Shown one piece after another: positions 18,538 to 28,269 of a DNA stretch of 64,000 nt. A program made the position numbers and the translations under genes. Below the pieces are notes generated by a model. It was not told the DNA's origin and did no database searches. It saw nothing but the letters and a program-made list of their open reading frames with translations. Position 1 is the stretch's first letter. Each line of letters starts with the position of its first letter. Origin of the DNA: Bog-756 sp963831535 (GTDB lineage: Bacteria; Actinomycetota; Acidimicrobiia; Acidimicrobiales; RAAP-2); the NCBI GenBank assembly GCA_963831535.1, contig CAWHQP010000003.1, forward strand, positions 124,001 to 188,000, in the 5' to 3' direction.

Positions 18538-19936
18538 CCGACGCGCGTGGACCACCGTCGAGGTGGTGACGGCAGCCGAGGCCGAGCCGGCGCAACGCCG
18601 GGCGGCCGGTGCCCTGCTGGCCTCGGGGCTCGGCCCCGGGGACCGGGTGGCCTTCAGCCTGCCGTCCTCGTCGGCCCTCCTCTGTGCGGTGCTCGGGGCC
18701 CTCCGTGTCGGCGTGGTTCCGGTACTCCTCAACGCCACCCTGCTCGACGACGAGCGGCACGCTCTGGTGGCCGACGCCCAGCCGAAGCTCGTGATCGCCG
18801 ACCGGGACGGTCTGGCCGCCCTGGACTCCGGTTCCCCGGTCGAACTGGCGCCGTACCCGCTGGCCCGCCCGATGCACTACACCTCGGGCACCACCGGCCG
18901 GAGCAAGGGCGTCTGGTCGGGGGTGTGGAGCCCCGAGGAGGCCGCGGCGGCGTTCGCCGACGAGGCCGACCTGTGGTCGTTCGGTCCTGACGACGTGCAC
19001 CTGGTGTGCTCGCCCATGTACCACTCGGTGTCGATCCGGTTCGCCGGCGGCACGCTGGTGGCCGGGGGCACGTGCGTGGTGCTCAGTCGCTTCGACGCCG
19101 AGGTGGCCCGGGAGGTCCTCGATGGTCGGCGAGGCCCGAGGCCGACCACGACGTTCATGGCGCCGGCGGCACTCGGGCGCCTGCTGGCCGTGGTGGCCGG
19201 CACCGGGGTGCGCTTCTCGAGCCTGCGCCTGCTGGTCCATGCCGGTTCCCCCTGCCCCCCGTCCCTCAAGCGGTCGGCCCTGGCCCGGGTGGACCCCGGG
19301 GTGCTGTGGGAGTTCTACGGCTCCACCGAGGGCCAGTTCACGGTGTGCTCACCCGAGGAGTGGACGGCCCGCCCGGGCACGGTGGGCCGGGCCCGGCCCG
19401 GTCGCACCCTTTCGGTGGACGACGACGGGACCATCTGGTGCCGGCCGCCGGGATTCGCCCGGTTCCGCTACTGGGGGGACGACGCCAAGACCAAGAGTGC
19501 CTGGCGGGACGGCGCCTTCACGGTCGGCGACCTCGGACGGCTGGACGCGGACGGCTACCTCTTCATCGACGGGCGTCGGGACGACCTCATCATCACCGGG
19601 GGGGTCAACGTCTATCCGGCGGAGGTGGAGGCGGCCCTGGCCGGCGTGGACGGTGTGGCCGAGATCGCCGTCTACGGAATGGACGACGACCACTGGGGCC
19701 AGCGTGTCGCCGCGGCGGTGGTGAGGTCGGAGCCGAGGTCGCGAGCTGGGGGGCACGATGCCGACGCCGACGCCCGGGTGCTGGCGGCCGTGGCCGACTG
19801 CGCCGAGGCCCAGCTGGCCGCCTACAAACGACCCAAGGAGTACGTGGTGGTGGATGCCCTACCCAGGACGGCCACCGGCAAGCTGCAGCGCGGTCTGATC
19901 CCCGACCTCCTGGCGCACCCGCCTGAGCCGGACTGA
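18534..19936 (+). CDS. AMP-dependent acyl-CoA synthetase/ligase, frame break near the start
   Basis: Activates a carboxylic acid via an acyl-adenylate to a thioester. The P-loop-like motif is MHYTSGTTGRSKGVWSG; WEFYGSTEGQFTVC and GRLDADGYLFIDGRRDDLIITGG give the A5 and A8 hinge regions; the C-terminal lysine loop is LPRTATGKLQRG. The expected GTG 18534 (GTGA overlap with the MFS gene) runs into a stop after 11 codons; a one-base loss or two-base gain near 18545 would join it to the long frame. Without that repair the start would be a GTG near 18559. At about 467 residues it is somewhat short for the family at the N-terminus. Confidence 0.85.
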
Positions 19937-20004
19937 CCGTTCGGCGGTATGTCCCGGAGCCACCCCGGAGGCGTCCGAGGCCAATCGGGGCCGGTGAGGT
20001 GGGC

Positions 20005-20010
20005 GATACT
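20005..20010 (+). promoter_or_regulatory. possible -10 box GATACT
   Basis: GATACT lies six bases before the ATG of the aldehyde dehydrogenase. It departs from TANNNT at the first base, so it is weaker than the other leaderless boxes in this window. Confidence 0.35.
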
Positions 20011-20016
20011 GGGGAG

Positions 20017-21420
20017 ATGAGCCCTGCCGATGCCGGTCCCCCCATCGCCACCGTCAATCCCGCCACCGGCCAGCTGGTGGAGTCCTTCGAGCCCTACGAC
20101 CGCGCCGCCGTCGAGCGGCGGCTGGCCGCCGCCGCCGCCGCCGCCCCGCGGTGGGCCCGGAGCACCTTCGAGGAGCGGTCCCGGCTGCTCCTCACGGTGG
20201 CCGAACTCCTCGAGGGCGAAGTTCCCGACATCGCCCACGTGGTCACCACCGAGATGGGCAAGCCCTTCGCCCAGGCCAAGGGGGAGGTGGCCAAGTGCGC
20301 CAGTGGATTCCGGTGGTTCGCCGAGCACGCCGAGGCCATGCTCACCGACGAGGAGGTCCCTGTCGACGCCTCGCTCGGGCTGGTGACCTACCAGCCCCTC
20401 GGCGCCATCCTGGCCATCATGCCGTGGAACTTCCCCCTGTGGCAGGTGGTGCGCTTCCTGGCCCCCGCTCTGATGGTGGGCAACGTGGGCCTGTTGAAGC
20501 ACGCACCGAGCGTGCCCCGAACCGCCCTGCTGCTGGAGGACCTGTTGCGCCGGGCCGGCGCCCCTGACGGGGTCTTCCAGACCCTGTTGGTGGGCACCGA
20601 CCAGGTGCCGGCCATCATCGCCGACCCGAGGGTGGCGGGCGTCACCCTCACCGGCAGCGTGGGGGCCGGGCGGGCCGTCGCCGCCCAGGCCGGCGCGGTG
20701 GGCAAGAAGGTGGTGCTCGAGCTCGGGGGCAGCGACCCCTTCATCGTCCTGCCCTCGGCCGACCTCGATCGGGCGGTCTCGGTCGGCATCAGCGCCCGGG
20801 TCCAGAACGCCGGTCAGTCCTGCATCGCGGCCAAGCGCTTCATCGTCCACCGTGACGTGGCCGAGGCGTTCACCGAGGGATTCGTGGCCGGCATGGCCGC
20901 CCTCTCGGTCGGGGACCCTTTCGACCCGGCCACCGAGGTCGGCCCGCTGGTCACCGCGGCGGCCTGCGACACCATCGCCGCCCAGGTGGAGGACGCCCGA
21001 GCCCATGGTGCGGCCATCCTGTGTGGCGGCGAGCGGGTGGTCGGGCCCGGAGGCCCCGAGCACCCCGGCTACTTCTACCGCCCGACGGTCATCTCCCACA
21101 TCACTCCGGCCATGCGGGTGGCCACCGAGGAGGTGTTCGGCCCGGTGGCCCTCCTCTACACTGTGGCCGACGCCGACGAGGCCCTGGCCCTGGCCAACGG
21201 CACCGAGTTCGGGTTGGGTTCGAGCGTGTGGACCCACGATCCCGACGAGCAGCAGCGGTTCGTCACCGAGTTGCAGGCAGGACAGGTCTTCGTCAACGGC
21301 ATGGTGGTCTCCATGCCCGAACTTCCCTTCGGCGGCATCAAGAGCTCCGGGGTCGGTCGCGAGCTGGCCTCCTTTGGCCTGCATGAGTTCTGCAACGTGA
21401 AGACCGTCTGGGTGGCCTGA
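20017..21420 (+). CDS. NAD(P)-dependent succinate-semialdehyde dehydrogenase-like aldehyde dehydrogenase
   Basis: An intact 467-residue aldehyde dehydrogenase. Motifs: MPWNFPLWQVVRFLAPALM, the VTLTGSVGAGRAVA cofactor loop, catalytic Glu in VVLELGGSDPFIV, catalytic Cys in VQNAGQSCIAAKRFI, and ELPFGGIKSSGVGRELA near the end. The N-terminal IATVNPATGQLVESF and ITEMGKPFAQAKGEV-type segment resemble the GabD/Sad subgroup, so succinate semialdehyde is a reasonable but unproven substrate. The stop shares one base with the next start (TGATG). It is not a recent duplicate of the aldehyde dehydrogenase at 11 kb; the two are only distantly alike. Confidence 0.9.
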   Translation: MSPADAGPPIATVNPATGQLVESFEPYDRAAVERRLAAAAAAAPRWARSTFEERSRLLLTVAELLEGEVPDIAHVVTTEMGKPFAQAKGEVAKCASGFRWFAEHAEAMLTDEEVPVDASLGLVTYQPLGAILAIMPWNFPLWQVVRFLAPALMVGNVGLLKHAPSVPRTALLLEDLLRRAGAPDGVFQTLLVGTDQVPAIIADPRVAGVTLTGSVGAGRAVAAQAGAVGKKVVLELGGSDPFIVLPSADLDRAVSVGISARVQNAGQSCIAAKRFIVHRDVAEAFTEGFVAGMAALSVGDPFDPATEVGPLVTAAACDTIAAQVEDARAHGAAILCGGERVVGPGGPEHPGYFYRPTVISHITPAMRVATEEVFGPVALLYTVADADEALALANGTEFGLGSSVWTHDPDEQQRFVTELQAGQVFVNGMVVSMPELPFGGIKSSGVGRELASFGLHEFCNVKTVWVA

Positions 21421-22613
21421 TGACCCCAGGGCGGCCGGGTGCGGTCGGGTCCGGACCGGTCCGGACCTATCTCGACCATGCCGCCACCACCCCCATGGCC
21501 CCCGAGGCGGTGGAGGCCATGCTGCCCTTCCTGGCCGGCGTGTTCGGCAACCCGTCGGGAGGGCATGCTGAGTCCCGCCTCGCCCGCCGGGCCGTCGACG
21601 ACGCCCGCCAGCAGGTGGCCACCTCGTTCGGGGTCGACCTCGGCGACGTGGTCTTCACCGGCAGCGGAACCGAGTCCGACAACCTCGCCGTGGTGGGCGG
21701 TTGGGAGAGCCGGTCCGGCGGCGACCACCCCCCATCGGTCCTGGTGTGCGCGGCCATGGAGCATCACGCCGTGCTCACCACCTGCCGGTCCCTGGCCCGC
21801 CGCACGGGGGCCGAACTGCGTGAGGTGCCGACGGGCAAGGACGGACTGGTGGACCTCGAGGCCCTGGCCGAGGCGTGCACGTCGGAGGTGGGCCTGGTGT
21901 CCGTGATGGCGGTCAACAACGAGATCGGCACGGTTCAACCGCTCCAGCAGGTGTCCGTCCTGGTGCGCTCCGGTTCCCCGCATGCCCTCTTCCACACCGA
22001 TGCCGTGCAGTCCGTACCCTGGCTCGAGACGACCCCGCTGGCCACGTGGGCCGACCTGGTATCCATCAGTGGCCACAAGTTCGGCGGGCCGAAGGGAGTG
22101 GGCGCCCTCGTGGTGGCGCCCGGGGTGGTCATCGGGCCCCACATTCTCGGTGGCGGCCAGGAGCGCGATCGTCGGAGCGGTACCCACAACGTGGCCGGGA
22201 TCGTGGCCACGGCGGAGGCCCTGACGGATCACCGAGGCGGCGCGTCCGACCACGGTGGCCAGGGTGGCCACCCTTCGGGACCGGCTGGGAGACGGGATCC
22301 TGGCCACGGTGTCCGATTCGGTCGAGACCGGGGACCGCAGGGACAAGGTGGCCGGATCGCTGCATCTCCGCTTCGCCGGCATCGAGGCCGAGGCGCTGGT
22401 GGTCCTGCTCGACCAGCTGGGCGTGGCCGTATCGGCCGGGGCGGCGTGCTCGAGCGGTGCCGTCGAGGTGAGCCACGTGCTCGGCTCGATGGGCCTGCCA
22501 CCCGGGGAGGCGGCCAGCGGCATCCGGTTCTCGCTCGGGGCAACCAGCCGTGAGGAGGACATCACCACGCCCTGGCCGTGGTGCCGGACGCCGTCGCCCA
22601 GCTGCGAGACTGA
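21420..22613 (+). CDS. cysteine desulfurase (IscS/NifS family), two frame breaks
   Basis: A PLP enzyme that removes sulfur from cysteine for thio-modification or Fe-S assembly. It begins RTYLDHAATTPMAPEAVEAM. The PLP-binding His is in AAMEHHAVL, the Schiff-base Lys in SISGHKFGGPKGVGAL, and the active-site Cys loop is SAGAACSSGAVEVSHV. Breaks near 22228 and 22570 interrupt the frame; the repaired end is HALAVVPDAVAQLRD. The total of about 397 residues matches the family. It lies four bases upstream of mnmA, so the most likely role is supplying sulfur for tRNA 2-thiouridine. Confidence 0.88.
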
Positions 22614-22617
22614 ACCG

Positions 22618-23692
22618 ATGCGTGTGCTCGTGGCCATGTCCGGAGGTGTGGACTCGTCGGTGGCCGCCGCGCTCCTGGCCGACCGGCTCGGGCGTGATCA
22701 GGTGGTGGGGGCCACCCTCAAACTCTGGGGCGGGGCCTCGGACTCGGGGTGCTGCTCGGTGGCCGATGTGGACGACGCCCGTCGGGTGGCCGACCAGCTC
22801 GGACTGGTCCACCATGTCTTCAACTTCGCCGCCACGTTCGAGCGACCGGGTGGTGGACCCCTACGTCCGGGGCCACGCCGAGGGCCGGACCCCAAACCCG
22901 TGCATCGAGTGCAACCGCCACGTCAAGTTCGACCGATTGCTGGAGCGGGCCATCGACCTGGGCTTCGATGCCGTGGCCACCGGCCACCATGCCCGCCGGA
23001 CCGAGACCCCCGAGGGCCGGTTCCGGCTGTGCCGGGGGGCCGACGCCGACAAGGACCAGTCCTACGTGCTGGCCATGCTCGGCCAGCACCAGCTGGCCCG
23101 TTCCCTCTTCCCCGTGGGCGAGTTGACCAAGGACGAGGTGCGGTCCGAGGCGCGCCGCCAGGGCCTGCGTACCGCGGGCAAGCCGGACAGCCAGGATGTC
23201 TGCTTCATCCGCTCGGACGAGGGTCGGTCGGGATTCCTGGGTGATCGGGTACCCCTGCATCCGGGAAGACTGGTCGACCACGACACCGGTGCGGACCTCG
23301 GGGCCGTGGACGCGGTGGAACTGGTCACCGTGGGTCAACGGCGGGGCATGGGGCACAGTACCGATGGCCGTCGTCGCTTCGTCACCGCGGTGGACGTCCC
23401 GGCGCGCCGGGTGACCATCGGGCCTCCCGAGGCCGCCTACGCACCCGACGTCTCGCTGCACACGGTCACCTGGGTCGACGGCGATCCCACCGCCACCGCC
23501 ACCGCCAGCGTGGCCGTCATCGCCCAGTGCAGCGCCCACGGGACACCGGTCGAAGCCGAGGCGGCCCGGTCCGACCGAGGTCTGGAGGTGCGGTTCGCCT
23601 CCCCGCAGCGGCGTATCGCCCCCGGCCAGACCGTGGCCCTCTACGACCCGAGCCGTCCCGACGAGGTGGTCGGCTCGGGCGTCGTCCGGTGA
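22618..23692 (+). CDS. mnmA: tRNA-specific 2-thiouridylase, one frame break
   Basis: Adds sulfur to U34 of tRNA-Lys, -Glu and -Gln. The N-terminal ATP pyrophosphatase loop is AMSGGVDSSVAAALL. The first catalytic Cys is in TPNPCIECNRHVKF, the second in GKPDSQDVCFIRSDEG; ATGHHARR and LVTVGQRRGMG mark the middle domain. One extra base near 22845 shifts the frame just before DRVVDPYVRGHAEG. The repaired protein has about 357 residues, the usual length. It follows the cysteine desulfurase closely and overlaps ligA by four bases, so the three genes probably form one transcript. Confidence 0.93.
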
Positions 23693-25818
23693 GCGCACGG
23701 CGAGGGCCGACCCCGGACGGCGGGGTCGACGGCTTCCTCGACCCGGTGGCCCGGGCCGAGGAGCTGCGGTCCCTGATCGGGTACCACAACGACCGGTACC
23801 ACCGCCTCGATGCACCGGAGATCGCCGATGCCGAGTACGACGCCCTGGTGCGGGAGTTGCGGTCAATCGAGGCCGAGCACCCCGACCTGGTGGTGCCGGA
23901 CTCGCCCACCACCACGGTGGGCGCCCAGCCGTCGGTCCTGTTCGCCGAGGTGGCCCACCGGGTACCCATGATGAGCCTGGACAACGCCTTCAGCCCGGAC
24001 GAGCTCCGGGCCTGGGCCGACCGTCTGGCCAAGCAGATCCCCGAGGACACCGCCTTCGTCTGCGAGTTGAAGATCGATGGACTGGCCATCTCCCTCACCT
24101 ACCGCGACGGTCGCTATGTCCAGGCGGCCACCCGGGGGGACGGCCGCACCGGCGAGGATGTCACGCCCAACGTGGCCACCATCCGGGACATCCCCGAGCG
24201 CCTGGATGCGACCGCTGGCCCGGCCCCGGCCCTCATCGAGGTCCGGGGCGAGGTCTACATGCGCAAGAGCGCGTTCGAGGAGCTCAACCGGCGTCAGGCC
24301 GAGTCCGATGACCGGCTCTTCGTCAATCCCCGCAACTCGGCGGCCGGCTCGTTGCGCCAGAAGGACTCCTCCATCACCGCCGGGCGCGCCCTCTCGTTCT
24401 GGGCCTACCAGGTGGGGGAGTTGCAGCTGGTAGCGGGGCCGGACACCGACGGGGGATCCTCTCTCCCCGGCGAGTTGGCCACCACCCACGCCGACACCCT
24501 GGCCTGGTTGGACCGCGCCGGGTTCCCGGTCAACCCCGAGCGGTCCCTTGTCCGCGGCCTCGACCAGGTCCTCGCCTTCTGCCGCTCGTGGGAGGCCGGT
24601 CGTCACGACCTCGACTACGACATCGACGGGGTCGTCGTGAAGGTCGACGACCTGGAGCTCCAACGTCGGCTGGGGGCGACCTCGCGGGCACCACGGTGGG
24701 CCATCGCCTACAAATTCCCCCCCGAGGAGCGGACCACCACGCTGCGGCGCATCGCCGTCTCCATCGGCCGCACCGGGAAGGCCACGCCCTTCGCTGTGCT
24801 GGAACCGGTCTTCGTGGGCGGCTCAACCGTGTCCCTGGCCACCCTGCACAACGAGGACCAGGTGCGGCTGAAGGACGTGCGCCCCGGCGACACGGTCATG
24901 GTGCGAAAGGCCGGGGACGTGATCCCCGAGGTGGTGGGCCCGGTCCGGGTGAAGGGCCAGCGACGGAAGCCGAGGTGGATCTTCCCGACGATCTGTCCCA
25001 GCTGCGGCGCCCCGCTGGTACGGCTACCCGACGAGAGCGACACCTTCTGCACCAACCTCGACTGTCCGGGCCAACGCGTCCAGCGCATCGCCCACTTCGC
25101 CTCCCGTTCGGCCATGGACATCGAGGGGCTCGGGGAGCAACGGGTCCAGCTCTTCGTGGACCAGGGCCTCCTGAAGGACGTCGCCGACCTGTACGGATTC
25201 ACCGGAGACACCTTCACCGGTCTCGAGGGATTCGCCGAACTGTCGATCGCCAACCTCCTTCGTGCCATCGACGACTCCCGGGCCCGTCCCCTGCACCGGG
25301 TCCTGATCGGGTTGGGCATCCGCCACCTGGGCCAGGTCGGATCCCTGGCTCTGGCCCGGTCCCTCGGCAGCATCGACGCCATCATGGCTGCCGACGAGGG
25401 GCGCCTGGCCGGGGTCGACGGGGTCGGTCCGGTGATCGCCACCAGCGTGGTCCGCTGGCTGGCCTCGGACGTGAACCGCTCGGTGGTGGAACGACTGCGC
25501 GGTGCCGGGCTCACCCTCGACGAACCGGGCTTCGATGCCCACGAGGAGCCCACGGTGGCCCAGACCCTCAAGGGCCGTTCCGTCGTGGTCTCGGGCACCC
25601 TCGAGGGCTATACCCGGGAAGAGGCCGAAGAGGCCATCCTGGCCCGGGGGGGCAAGGCGCCCGGCACGGTGTCGAAGAAGACCTTCGCGCTGGTGCTGGG
25701 CGAGTCACCGGGAGCCTCCAAGGTGGCCAAGGCCGAGCAGCTGGCCATCCCGGTGCTCGACGGCAGCGGATTCCGGCACCTGCTCGAGACGGGCGAGCTC
25801 CCCACGCCGACAGAGTGA
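23689..25818 (+). CDS. ligA: NAD-dependent DNA ligase
   Basis: Seals nicks during replication and repair using NAD. The 709 residues are intact and standard. The Ia domain is near LIGYHNDRYHRLDAPEIAD; the adenylated Lys is K128 in CELKIDGLAISL; the OB fold follows. The zinc finger has four Cys in CPSCGAPL and FCTNLDCPGQ; helix-hairpin-helix repeats span LGIRHLGQVGSLALA to LAGVDGVGPVIA; a BRCT domain ends the protein (LKGRSVVVSGTLEGYTREEA). I chose GTG 23689, which overlaps the mnmA stop as GTGA; the frame is open further upstream but only as antisense-like shadow of mnmA. Confidence 0.97.
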   Translation: MSARRGPTPDGGVDGFLDPVARAEELRSLIGYHNDRYHRLDAPEIADAEYDALVRELRSIEAEHPDLVVPDSPTTTVGAQPSVLFAEVAHRVPMMSLDNAFSPDELRAWADRLAKQIPEDTAFVCELKIDGLAISLTYRDGRYVQAATRGDGRTGEDVTPNVATIRDIPERLDATAGPAPALIEVRGEVYMRKSAFEELNRRQAESDDRLFVNPRNSAAGSLRQKDSSITAGRALSFWAYQVGELQLVAGPDTDGGSSLPGELATTHADTLAWLDRAGFPVNPERSLVRGLDQVLAFCRSWEAGRHDLDYDIDGVVVKVDDLELQRRLGATSRAPRWAIAYKFPPEERTTTLRRIAVSIGRTGKATPFAVLEPVFVGGSTVSLATLHNEDQVRLKDVRPGDTVMVRKAGDVIPEVVGPVRVKGQRRKPRWIFPTICPSCGAPLVRLPDESDTFCTNLDCPGQRVQRIAHFASRSAMDIEGLGEQRVQLFVDQGLLKDVADLYGFTGDTFTGLEGFAELSIANLLRAIDDSRARPLHRVLIGLGIRHLGQVGSLALARSLGSIDAIMAADEGRLAGVDGVGPVIATSVVRWLASDVNRSVVERLRGAGLTLDEPGFDAHEEPTVAQTLKGRSVVVSGTLEGYTREEAEEAILARGGKAPGTVSKKTFALVLGESPGASKVAKAEQLAIPVLDGSGFRHLLETGELPTPTE

Positions 25819-25893
25819 GGGCGGGCCCGCCACGGACGCGGCCCGACCCTCCACCGCTTCGGTGTCGGGCCTCGGTACCCTGTACGAAGAATC

Positions 25894-27891
25894 ATGCCGA
25901 GTATCACCGACTCCATCGGGCGTGTCCTCGGCGACCGCTACCGACTGGTCACCGCCCTGGGTACCGGTGCGTCTGCGCACGTGTACCTGGCCGACGACGT
26001 CTCGCTCCATCGGCGGGTGGCCATCAAGGTGCTCCATCCCGCACTGGCCGGTGACGCCAACTTCCTCAAGCGCTTCCGGGCCGAGGCCCGGGCCGTGGCC
26101 GCCCTCAACCATCCCAACATCCTCCAGGTCTACGACTGGGGCGAGGAGCACGACGAGCCGTACCTGGTGCTCGAGTACCTGGCCGGGGGCAGCCTCCGCC
26201 AGGTCTACGACACCGGGGCCCTGCTCACGCCGGAGCAGGCCGTCCGGATCGGCCTGCAGGCCGCGGCCGGGCTGGACTACGCCCACCGGCGGGGTTTGAT
26301 CCACCGGGACATCAAGCCGGCCAATCTCCTCTTCGACGCCGACGGGCGCCTGCGGATCGCCGACTTCGGGCTGGCCCGGGCCCTGGCCGAGGCGGCGTGG
26401 ACCGAGCCGGATGGAGCCATCCTGGGCACGGCGCGCTACGCCGCCCCCGAGCAGGTCGAGGGGTGGGTGCTGGACGGGAAGGCCGACGTCTACGCCCTGG
26501 CCCTGGTCCTCTACGAGGGCGTGACCGGCGAGACGCCGTTCATCGGCGACACCACCATCGCCACCCTGATGGCCCGGGTCGGCGCCCTGCTGCCCGAGCA
26601 TGACGCCCTGGGCCCGCTCAACGACGTCCTGGTGTGGGCGGCGGCCCCCGAGCCTTCCGAGCGCTTCGATGCCGCCCAGTTGTCCCTCCGCCTCGAGGAG
26701 TTGGCGGCCATCCTCCCCGACCCCCTCCCCATCCCCATTGTGGACGCCGTCCCGGTCGACGAGGTCGAGGGCCTGGAAAAGGTCATGGTCCGGCCTGCCC
26801 ATCGGGCCCCGCTCAACGGGCTGGCCCCGGACACCACCGAACTCGGGGTTCCTGCCGTGGCCGGCGCCACCACGACCGCAGGAAAGTCCCCGTCGCTGAA
26901 GCAGCAGAAAAAAGAGCTGAAGCGCTCGACGGGCCGTCGTCCCAGTGCCTCCACCGGCGGCATCCGTCCCCGGCGGCGACGGTGGCCCTGGGGAGTGGCC
27001 ATCGCGGTGGCCGTGGTCGCCCTCCTGGCCGGCGGGGCCGTGCTGGCCGTACAGGCCAAGCTGTTCACGCCCAGCCACCCGGTGCCATCGCTGCTCGGCC
27101 AGACCGTGCCCCAGGCCCGTCTCGCCGTCAAGGCCGACAAGTTCTCCGTGCGGACCACCGGTCATGCCTCCAGCATCACGGTGGGCCCCGGGCTGATCCT
27201 GAGCCAGAAGCCCACGCCGCGCTCGGGCGGTCACGTGACGACGGCCAAGCAGGGGTCGACCATCGGCGTGGTCGTCTCCACCGGACCGCCACCGGTGGGC
27301 ATTCCCCCACTGGGTTCGTTCACCAGTTGCGCTGGGGCGGTGGCCGCGCTGAAGGCTGTCCACCTGGTGGGCGTGTGCCCGGCCACGGCCCAGCAGTACA
27401 GCTCGACCGTGGTGGCCGGGGCCGTGCTCGGCAGCACCCCGACCGGGACCGCTCCCTACGGCTCGACGGTGACCATCGCCACCTCGAAGGGCCATGCCCC
27501 GGTGGCCATCCCCACCGTCACCGCCTCGGGCTCCACCTACACGACGGCTGCCGCCGCCCTCACCGCCGCCGGCTTCGTGCCCAGCCAGAACAACGAGTAC
27601 AGCCCCACGGTGCCGACCGGCCAGGTCATCGGCACCACCCCCGACCCGTCGGCCGGTCCCCAGCCATTCGGTTCCAAGGTCAGCGTGAACATCTCCCTCG
27701 GACCCCAGCCGGTGATCATCCCCAACGTGGACGGTCAGTCGGTCACCGCGGCCACCAGCGCCCTCGGTGCGCTCGGACTCAAGGTGTCCGGCCCTTACGG
27801 ACCCCCCGGGGCCACGACCGTGCTGTCCACCGATCCGGCGGCGGGAACCTCGGTCCAGCCTGGCACCACCGTGAACATCTACACCCTGTGA
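25894..27891 (+). CDS. PknB-type Ser/Thr protein kinase with four PASTA repeats
   Basis: A 665-residue membrane sensor kinase of the type that responds to muropeptides or lipid II and controls cell-wall growth. Kinase domain about 15-275: Gly loop LGTGASAHVY, K45 in RVAIKVL, HRDIKPAN with D139, DFG at 157-159, and GTARYAAPEQ. A Lys-rich juxtamembrane linker follows, then one TM (WGVAIAVAVVALLAGGAVLA, about 366-387). Four PASTA-like repeats make up the outside part; the second begins GIPPLGSFTSCAGAV and is atypical, with two Cys. No ftsW, pbpA or phosphatase neighbours are present, unlike the usual actinobacterial pknB operon. A TACCCT box lies 12 bases before the ATG. Confidence 0.92.
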   Translation: MPSITDSIGRVLGDRYRLVTALGTGASAHVYLADDVSLHRRVAIKVLHPALAGDANFLKRFRAEARAVAALNHPNILQVYDWGEEHDEPYLVLEYLAGGSLRQVYDTGALLTPEQAVRIGLQAAAGLDYAHRRGLIHRDIKPANLLFDADGRLRIADFGLARALAEAAWTEPDGAILGTARYAAPEQVEGWVLDGKADVYALALVLYEGVTGETPFIGDTTIATLMARVGALLPEHDALGPLNDVLVWAAAPEPSERFDAAQLSLRLEELAAILPDPLPIPIVDAVPVDEVEGLEKVMVRPAHRAPLNGLAPDTTELGVPAVAGATTTAGKSPSLKQQKKELKRSTGRRPSASTGGIRPRRRRWPWGVAIAVAVVALLAGGAVLAVQAKLFTPSHPVPSLLGQTVPQARLAVKADKFSVRTTGHASSITVGPGLILSQKPTPRSGGHVTTAKQGSTIGVVVSTGPPPVGIPPLGSFTSCAGAVAALKAVHLVGVCPATAQQYSSTVVAGAVLGSTPTGTAPYGSTVTIATSKGHAPVAIPTVTASGSTYTTAAAALTAAGFVPSQNNEYSPTVPTGQVIGTTPDPSAGPQPFGSKVSVNISLGPQPVIIPNVDGQSVTAATSALGALGLKVSGPYGPPGATTVLSTDPAAGTSVQPGTTVNIYTL

Positions 27892-28199
27892 GCCCGGCTT
27901 CTGCGGACTGCGAGCTGTGCGAGGCGGCCCGGATCACCGAGTGGTTCCACGAGGACGACATCTGCTGGGTGGCGGCCTGCGAGGTGTGCGACGTGCCCAT
28001 GGTGGTGTGGAAGGAGCACGGCAACGAACCCCCCGAGGTGGAGGTCGACCACATGCTGGAGCAACTGGGACGGGTGGCCGACGAGCGTTTGGGCACCGGC
28101 GTGTGGTCCTTCGACCGGGTCATGCGCCAGATCCCCGACCACTTCCACGCCCACGCCCGCGACCCGGACTGGTGGTTCCGACGGTTCGGGCGGCGGTGA
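27888..28199 (+). CDS. small Cys/His protein, possibly HIT-like
   Basis: A 103-residue soluble protein. Two CxxC pairs lie at the N-terminus (CELCEAARITEW and CEVCDVP), enough to bind one zinc. Near the C-terminus is PDHFHAHARDPDWW, where H-F-H-A-H resembles the histidine triad of HIT nucleotide hydrolases; several HIT proteins also have an N-terminal CxxC zinc site. I infer a metal-binding HIT-like fold but cannot name a function. The GTG start overlaps the kinase stop by four bases, so it is cotranscribed with the PknB-like kinase. Confidence 0.7.
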   Translation: MSPASADCELCEAARITEWFHEDDICWVAACEVCDVPMVVWKEHGNEPPEVEVDHMLEQLGRVADERLGTGVWSFDRVMRQIPDHFHAHARDPDWWFRRFGRR

Positions 28200-28269
28200 C
28201 CGTGCCCGTTCCGGTGTCCACGCAGTTCCCGTACGGACGCGCGCCGGCCACCGTGGTCATCCATCCGCG

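Noticed and set aside
25705..27495. 596-codon minus-strand open frame opposite ligA and the kinase
   Set aside because: Same antisense pattern; the kinase and ligase motifs on the plus strand are decisive.
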